A program made the position numbers and the translations under genes. A stretch of DNA of 64,000 nt from positions 1 to 64,000 of the forward strand of contig VXCM01002564.1 of assembly GCA_014773175.1 (NCBI GenBank), given 5' to 3'. Positions 56,378-64,000 of this stretch are shown one piece after another; positions within the stretch are counted from its first letter, which is position 1; the number at the start of each line of letters is the position of its first letter. Source of the stretch: Lucifuga dentata. Lineage: Eukaryota > Chordata > Actinopteri > Ophidiiformes > Bythitidae. The notes beneath the pieces were generated by a model that was not told the DNA's origin, ran no database searches, and saw only the letters and a list, made by a program, of their open reading frames with translations.

Positions 56378-59300
56378 GAGCCCTTTTTCTAAAAGCCTGC
56401 TTGTGTCTCTGTATTTCTGCATGGCTTTATCAGTGTCGTCCACTCTGAGCTGCAGATTTGTGTCTTTGTGGGTGCCAGGATGCAGCCATGTGTTCTGCTT
56501 GCTAATGAAGCTGAGGGAAGAGAAGAAAGAAACCTTGTTTACTCAATGGTGATAACAACAGCTCAATCACCTACCTGACCTGAATCCCTAATTACTATCA
56601 TTATTAAACTGGAGACAACTAAAAGAAGATAAGTTTCCCATTTGCATGCCGGACAGAGATGATAACTGACGCTGCATGTCACCTGTAGACAAGGAACTTC
56701 AATCACATGCACGCTCATTTTTATGGATTGCTCACTTTATGACACAGAGCAGAAGGCATTTAATCAAATAAGCTTTCAGTAAATAGTATATAAACACTTG
56801 CATACTTTCTGACCCATGTTTAATATAACCATGGCATCTATACCATATGGTAATTAAACCCACAACTGTTGTTGTGCATAATCCAGCTGTGTAACACCAT
56901 CTGGAAGTCTCTTCTGTAGGTCCATAAAACTGCTCCACCCTCAGTGAACGGGAAGCTGCTGTAGTGAACATCAGCTAATCTGAACTAATCCATTTATCAG
57001 AACAGTGCTGAATCTGTGATATTGCTTTCTGTTGAGTGCTGCGACAGTCTGATGTGTGTATGTGTGTGCATCAGCCTGCTGCACGGCTGCGAGCTTAAGT
57101 GAAATGTCACTATTTACAATGGGCCTGATTGCATATGCATCTGAGAATGACATCGACCCAGTCGGAGCTCGCAGGAGGCTTCTTTGGGTAGATATTAATT
57201 TCAGTCAGATATTCCTGACTGAATGAGTGGATGAATGTTTGCAGTCACACAAGTATGTACACAGAAACACACTTTGTCGCTGTGTCTTTACTGCCATTAT
57301 CACTTTGTCAGCAGCCAATTCTGAAATGAAATGCCCCTTATTTGCATGGTGATTAAAGCACGTATACACACTTGGTTCCATGTCTATGCACACACAAGTT
57401 GTGTACTTGGACCTGACTGCTTTTTCCAGGGGACTTGACAGGTAAAAACAGGCTGTGGTTATGAATGTGTGAAATGTGACAGGTAGATAATTTTACACCT
57501 TGCTCTGTGATCACACAAATCCACTTTATTGGGACGGTGCGTGTGTGCAGCACCGGCACTTTTCTGGTTATAATTGTAAATGTAATACATGAGCCAACCT
57601 GTTTTCATCATAACATATAATCCCCCTTAATGGTTTGCAAATAAACAGACCCTAATGGAAAATACTGGGGTCACTCAACAAAGAAAAAGACATTGAAATA
57701 TCCTCTCAAGTCTTCCTTTCCCTTTTCCCTGAAATAAAAGTGGTATAAATTATGACAAGAAAGAACAAAACTGTTCTTGCTTATTAGAAGAGCTCACAAA
57801 CATTAGCTGTCCCCCCCAGCCCCCACCCCCCCACTCCAGAGGTCTTTAGTTTCTGTTTTGATCACACAACGCTCCAAGAGAGGCAATAAAATCACTCCAT
57901 TTTCCTGCTCTAGGACGGAAACAGCACATTTATTTTTATTTCTTCATTCATATGCAGGCATTCAAAGCATCCACTCAGCAGTATTGGTTGGAACCAGAGG
58001 AAGCCATATTATAGCCATAAATTGGCACAGATGCGGGTGTCTTTGGAGACTTCGATTCATCAAGAGGGGGTAGGACAGGAGGGCTGAGGGGGCGAATCTT
58101 AGGTTTTCTTATTGATGTACTCATTACTGTCAGCTCCACCAACTGAAGATGTTTTCAGCTGAATAAGCTCACTCCAAATTGAGCAACTCCAAATTGACAT
58201 GAATGAGAAAAAAAAAGAAAATAGATTTTATCCATTACCTTGCCTCCACAACGTGTATTTTGCATGTTATTATCCAGCTCCTATGTATCAAGCATCAAAA
58301 TCCATTAGGACAGAAAGCGGGAGGATAACTATACTCTCAAACTCTGTCTTTTCCATAAAGTAATTTGTAACAAAGGTGTTTCAGTCAGTCCTCTGACAGT
58401 GGTCTGGAATATTGAAGAGTTTGTGTCATTTGTAACTGACGAGGGCTGTGTGTGTGTGCGTGGTGTGTATATCTTTGTATTAGTGCCGCCTGAATACAGA
58501 TGGTCTATTATGGAAAAGAACGCTGAAAGGCAGCACTTGTTATTCCCATTGCTCAGTAACCAGTAGAGAAACATTTACTGTTTGCTGCTAAGTGAACTAA
58601 GATAGTTAGATGTGAACAAAGGTCTTTACAAAGCTTTTTTTTTTGAAGTATCCAATGTTCTGTTAGTATAGCAAAAAGCTGGATCTCAGCGCCTAAGAAG
58701 GACAGAATTGATTGATAATTTCACCCAGTGCAGCTCTGCAAAAGTCTCTGGATAATGACTAATTGCTTGACATTTGAATGCAAACAGTGGCAGTTGCCAT
58801 CCAGTCTGTTTGCCAGGGTGTGTAATTATTCAGAAGCATTAACTTAAATCCACTGCTGTTGTCTGGTTCAAGAAGAGAATACTTCAATCAGCGCACAACT
58901 ATGCTTATTAGTGCTGAAACTGATTTGTTGGCTGCAGAGATCATTATTGTAAAATTGTGGTTGGGGTGATAGTAAGTGAACCATCTGCTGTTCTAAATTT
59001 ATTGTGAATTAGCAAGTGTCAGAATTGGAAAGTAATTGGACCTTGGGAGAAAAAAAACGCCCTTGAAAGTTCATAAAATGCCATTGAGCTCATAAAATAC
59101 TTATAAAATAAGACAAACCATCTCCTAATTTTACCTTATATTTGAGCAAAATTTATGACAAAAAAAATACAAAAAAACGAGCAAAGATTATAGGATCATT
59201 ATAATATCCAGGCAATGAGAAGTTTTTTCCAGCAGGAGCACGGTTGTAGTTATTAATGTGACTGACTTTCAGCTTGAAAGCTTCAATTTCAAACTTCCTG

Positions 59301-60300
59301 TTCAAACAGAGAGTAATACTGTAATCAAATGAGGCAAAGCCTCTGATATATGATGTTGACAAAAACCAGCAGCTGAAAAAAAAATTGCAGTACTAATAAT
59401 GTTGTTTATTCAATCACCCAGAATAATGAGTTATGTGTTTGCTGTCAACATACAGGGATATGAGTCAAGAATATCAAATTATATAGGAAACTTGAGACCG
59501 TGGTAAAAAAAAAAAAAATCCTGGCTGTTTGCTACAAGCTGCAAAAATGTGTCTGTGGCTATAGCTTTAAGTTGGGCGCCTATGTAATTGATTTATTTTT
59601 AAACTGGAGTGTTTGTTCTACTTTTCCATTTAAAGTGTGTAGAGTTACCTTTTTATTTTTTTCACTGCAGTTTGATTCTTCCAGCTACACTTTCTCTTTT
59701 TTTTTTTTTTTTTTANTTTTTTTTTTTTTTTTTTAAATTGTTGGTAGTTTATTTGTATAGCTTAATATATCATACAGTGTCTCAACAACAGACCAAGCTG
59801 GGTCAGTATTTTTGTTCTGTTAAAAAAATCAGTATATAATTATATATATACCCCTTCATTATAAGCATGTCTCAGGCCATTACAGAAAGACTCCTAGATT
59901 TTGCAAATCAGTAATCAATGCTGTGTGAATCAACTTAGGCCTAGATAGTTTATTTTTTTTTCTTTACTCTAATAAGTAAGTTTGTTCCAAATACAAGGAG
60001 ACCGGGAAGGAAAATGTGCTTTGGATTTTTTCTTGGTTCATAAATGGAACCAGGTCTTGCTTGAAGTATGGAGCCTCCGACTTGAATTTGCAGACTAACT
60101 GAGACCAGAACAGATGTTCTGTCGTAAAATTTCTAGTTGATGTTCTGATCAAAGTGCTTTATGAGTTGAAGTTATTTAATGCTTAATTGGTATGTTGCTT
60201 AGTAGGTCAGGATCATATGTTGGATGTAACTGACTTGAAGTAATGCAACACTGTTGATGTTGTGGGGCCAAGAACTGACATCTCTACTGAACATTTGTGA
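56378..60300. other. Gene-free region, part 4
   Basis: No gene recognised. Contains a poly(T) join at 59716 and short C-rich (57809-57835) and GT-rich (58446-58468) tracts. Confidence 0.4.
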
Positions 60301-60310
60301 GTTATGAGCA

Positions 60311-61017
60311 CTAGTGCAGTGCTCGTTCAAAACGTGCCTGTTTGGACCAGGCCGGACTTTATGGTGTGCGCTGCCTGCCATAAGTACCCATGGAGCGGAG
60401 CATATGCCTGCTATAATTTTGTTCTGCACGTCCTCGTGAGTGGCACACACTACTTTTTACCAGCACAGCTCAATTCGAGAACTGCTCATCCAAACAACTT
60501 CACACGTGAGACTGCAAGTCCTTGGTTTGAATTTCAACTTCATACGGTGCCGGGTTCTGGAGATAATGGTGCCACAGACAGACAAAGATTCCATCTTTAT
60601 AGTTAGACTAGACTAGTGCAGTGCCCGTTGAAAATGTGCCTGTTCAGACCGGGCTGGACTTTATGGTGTGCGCTGCAGCCTGCCATAAGTGCCCATGGAG
60701 TGGAGCATATGCAGCCGTTCCTGGAGGGTATCCTGCCACCGCATGCGGAGCGTATCCTGCCACGCAGACTACTTTTTACTGGCACAGCTCAATTCGGGAA
60801 CCGCTCATCCAAAGGACTTTGCACGCAATACTGGACGTCCTTGCGTGCCCTGTATGTTCAGGGCATGCAAAGACACCCTGCATGTCCTCAGGGTGTCCAT
60901 GCACACCTTGAGCATTATACCTGCTGAATTTCAACTTCATACAGTGCTGGGTTCTGGAGATACTGGTGCCACAGACGGGCAGACGGACAGAGATTTCTGC
61001 CTTTTTTGTTAGATTAG
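60311..61017. repeat. Tandem dimer of an unidentified interspersed repeat
   Basis: Copy 1 is 60311-60612 and copy 2 is 60613-61017. Both start CTAGTGCAGTGC and share TGGACTTTATGGTGTGCGCT-like, CACAGCTCAATTCG and GGTTCTGGAGATA segments. Both end with a CAGACAGA-type stretch and TTAGA(C/T)TAG. Copy 2 carries an extra approximately 100 bp in the middle. The sequence is clearly more GC-rich than its surroundings. The family was not recognised. Confidence 0.7.
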
Positions 61018-63020
61018 CATGCTTTAAGGTTTCTGACGTCCTAGTTTATGTTAATAATAGGACAATTTGTGGACATGTAAGGTTTTCATCAGCTTTGGTG
61101 ATGTCAAGAGTAGTTAAGCCTGTCTCCCATTTCCTTGGGAATCATCAGTCTAGGAGAGCTGCATCTTGGGTCACCATTGTTAATCTCTCTGCTATCCTGC
61201 TCTGTCAGGATAAGTAACAATACTAAGTCTTCATTTACCTCCTTTTGCAGCTCGCCTCCCTCATAAATAAACTAATTAACTTGGTGTGGGCAGCAGTGGG
61301 AGAGTAGTGGAGGCTTAAACTATCTTCATAGCTTCCTCACACACCATATGCTGCCATTCCTCTCTGCTGGTAGGCACACAGAGACAAATATACATATCAC
61401 AAATGTCAAGCTCTCACATATTCTTGCCCTGTCTGTTCTCGTTTTCTGTCCACATTGTCATGTTGCATTGAGGTCCAGATGAATACAAATCAGCCCTCTC
61501 CTGTCTGCCTGAGTTTAGGGGATTGTAGCTCAGTAAACAACCATAAACAATGTGGAAAGCAAATAGAAGGAGAGATATCACAAAGGACTAACAGATATGG
61601 AGGATGAACAGTTGGGCTGCTCTCTTGTGACAGTATTAGTCATTAATGGGGAGAAGATGGCAATCCTGCAAGAGCACTATTTAAGGGATAATGATTTTTA
61701 GCAAATATTTGTATTTTCTTATGCCCTCATGACTGTCAATTCAATGATGCTGTTGTAATCTGCAGCAACAGGATCACTTATTCAAGAAGTAATTGTGCCT
61801 GTTTGTAATTCTAAAACTGCAAATGTTGAAGCAAAGTGAAACATCAATTTCAGGTTGGAACATTTGAACTGTTAAACAAGCCCTCTGGTTTTAAACACGC
61901 CAGTGCAATGACTTAAACTTTACAGAGTCCTTGAATTTTGAAATAGTTTTCAAGGTTAAGGTCAGGGTCAACCTTGTTGGTCTCCAAGGAGAAATTTGGC
62001 TTAGGCATCAAGGTTGCTGTTCCATACGCACCCATATCTATTCTACATTCAAAACTTGAATACAGCTATACACACATCATAAATCGTAAAAGAAAAAAAA
62101 AAAAAAAGTTCCATGTACTACAATACATTATTAGAGTAAAATTCACAGTACTTCTTTCTTAGATTGCCAGCTTCATTGTGAGTTACAGTTTATCTGTAGA
62201 ATAAACTAACATTCAGCTCTTTTTGCAAAGTCTAATGAGATTACTAAATGATCACATTTTTTTCTCTTAAGTCAAAGTAATTTGTTCCTTGGCAAACAGT
62301 AAATGATAATTAGCTGTGCTTTATAGCTGTGTTTCATTTTAGCATACTGATGCATTTAAAAAAAGGTTGCAAGCAACTATTTTAGAGAAGGCAGATAATG
62401 ACAATATATTCCCTCATGATACTGTTTTTGCCTCCTCAGCATTTCGCTTTCTCCAGATCTACCAAAAGCTCCAAAATAACCTCTCCAATTCCTTTGGGGA
62501 ATGAATATGATACAAAAAGCCAATCTATTGCAAACGCCTTGACAGAAATCTTATACATTATTTTTTTTTGGTAGTGCAGAGGAAGAGTGAGAATGGGGGA
62601 AAAAGCAATCCATTTTAATAGAGCTGTCTCTGTATTATTGGCAACTTTCCCTTCGTGCACCTCATATAAGACAGTACATGCAGTAAGAGTGTGTGTGTCA
62701 GCATAATACTGTAAATAATAAAAGAGCCACGGCAGCCACAGGAAACAGCAAGTCTTGGAATAGCTTTGAGGGGTAAGAATATTTATTCACTTTAATGATC
62801 AAGCCGTTTATTGGCTTTTTGGAGAATCCAATATTCAGCCTGCAAGCCACTGAGAGTCTTTCTCATCGCATTGCAAAGTCAGGATCGACTCTGAGACAAT
62901 AAGCATTTATAACCTTTGAAATGACAGCACATGCATGCACAAACAGACACACACTCATACAGACCTACTGTAGCTGCAAACCGTGACATACTGCATACAG
63001 GCATGCATAACTCAAATAGG
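61018..63020. other. Gene-free region, part 5
   Basis: AT-rich sequence with short homopolymer runs; no gene or clear repeat. Confidence 0.4.
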
Positions 63021-63026
63021 GTTTAA

Positions 63027-63400
63027 AGGACCCTAGTCTGGCAATTTTTCATGTTTAAGCCCAATAACTACTACCTGCATACATGTTACTGACAAACAGT
63101 TTCCAAAACATAAAAACTTATTTATTTTTCTTGCTATTTTACCAGATCCCTGAATCTTTCAAAATCAAATGTTTAGGTGATTCACCAAAACCATCTTCTC
63201 CTGGGACTATATTCCCTGGTGGAGATATACATTGTCAACCCAAACTTAATAGACGTCATGTTAGCCTTGATGTATTAACTATCTTAATCACATTTTGAGT
63301 CTCTACAAGTTGATTTTAATAGCATTGGCAGTATTTTGGGAAATGATTGTTAGGGATTGTACATATTGGCTTCAAACATGCAAAATTGTCGGTATTGTCT
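63027..63400. mobile_element. TTAA-flanked MITE, copy 3
   Basis: 374 bp bounded by TTAA at 63023-63026 and 63401-63404. Left end AGGACC; right end reads TTGTCT, which has diverged. Shares with copy 1 the internal TTTCAAAATCA and CTATATTCCCTGG segments. Confidence 0.7.
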
Positions 63401-63404
63401 TTAA

Positions 63405-64000
63405 AATCTGTATTGGATTACTCATAAAATTCTGCTATAGGTAAGGAATACCTGATTATTTTCCACTGGAGTGACAACACATTCAGCAAGGAGCACAAAT
63501 GCATGTTGTGCACACACATATGCATATGGAAACATACAATACCTCCTGTCATCTGCATCATTGGTTACACCTGAGCATATTTCTTTTGTTCCCAATGTCA
63601 CACTCTGTTGTGCCTCAACAGGCTGCAGTAGCCAAGGAAGAGACAAAACATGATTTTTGTCTGGCAGCCAGTTTCTGGCTCTGCATTGATACATGGTAAT
63701 CCAGCTGTCAGTGGGAAGCTGAGGGATGAGAGCTGCATAAGGGAAGAGAGGAATAGAAAGAGAGAGAGAAAGGCAGTAGGGGAAAAAGGGAGAGAGACAG
63801 GAAGAAGTAGAGGATAGAATAACAGGTACCACATATCATGTAATATATTCTAAGATGCTCTGCAGTCTTACAACAGCTATGTTGAGTACCATCTCCAAAT
63901 AAACCCCCAACCAGTTTCTGGTCAACAGTATATTCACCATTCTGACATCAAGACTATAATTATCTAAAATATTAGTAAAAAATGATCAGTTCACACCCCT
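63405..64000. other. Right edge of the window
   Basis: No gene recognised; includes a GA-rich stretch near 63756-63800. Confidence 0.4.

Noticed and set aside
61511..61550. tRNA-like B-box or start-like words near GATTGTAGCTCAGT
   Set aside because: No cloverleaf or acceptor stem can be formed around it.

Overview
The window is nuclear DNA of a ray-finned fish, most likely a percomorph. Protein sequences, intron-rich gene structures and gene order all fit. The order ppp2r5c, two tandem hsp90aa1 genes, wdr20 matches the vertebrate PPP2R5C-HSP90AA1-WDR20 neighbourhood (human 14q32). mgat2 and rps29 are neighbours in human 14q21. No prokaryote-style operon, CRISPR array or defence system was seen.

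Layout. 1-4,950 (minus): the first three coding exons of ppp2r5c (PP2A B56 subunit); the rest of the gene lies beyond the left edge. 6,185-12,785 (minus): a complete hsp90aa1 paralogue (728 codons, 10 coding exons, a non-coding first exon, a heat-shock-element promoter), here called hsp90aa1.2-like. 13,220-17,926 (minus): a second complete paralogue (725 codons, same exon pattern, strong HSE/TATA promoter), hsp90aa1.1-like. 20,131-25,240 (plus): wdr20 with two alternative C-termini. 31,411-32,935 (minus): mgat2, with an intronless coding sequence. 36,101-37,155 (plus): rps29, three exons, one GC-AG intron. From 37.2 kb to 64 kb I see no gene. That part holds microsatellites, decayed retrotransposons (an L2-like reverse transcriptase, a LINE 3' end, a Penelope-like endonuclease remnant), a TTAA-flanked MITE family and a tandem dimer of an unidentified repeat.

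Functional links. The two Hsp90 alpha genes look like an old tandem duplication. Some exons are nearly identical at silent sites while others have diverged, which suggests gene conversion. Their promoters share heat-shock elements. The other genes are housekeeping: PP2A targeting, USP12/USP46 regulation, N-glycan branching and the 40S ribosome.

Quality warning. Thirteen single-N positions mark contig joins. Four of them carry an exact 65-67 bp duplication of flanking sequence, and the rest sit in homopolymers. One duplication falls inside an hsp90aa1.2-like coding exon and another inside a ppp2r5c exon, so automatic gene models will be broken there. All exon coordinates and product calls below come from hand reading and comparison with remembered family sequences; no search was run.
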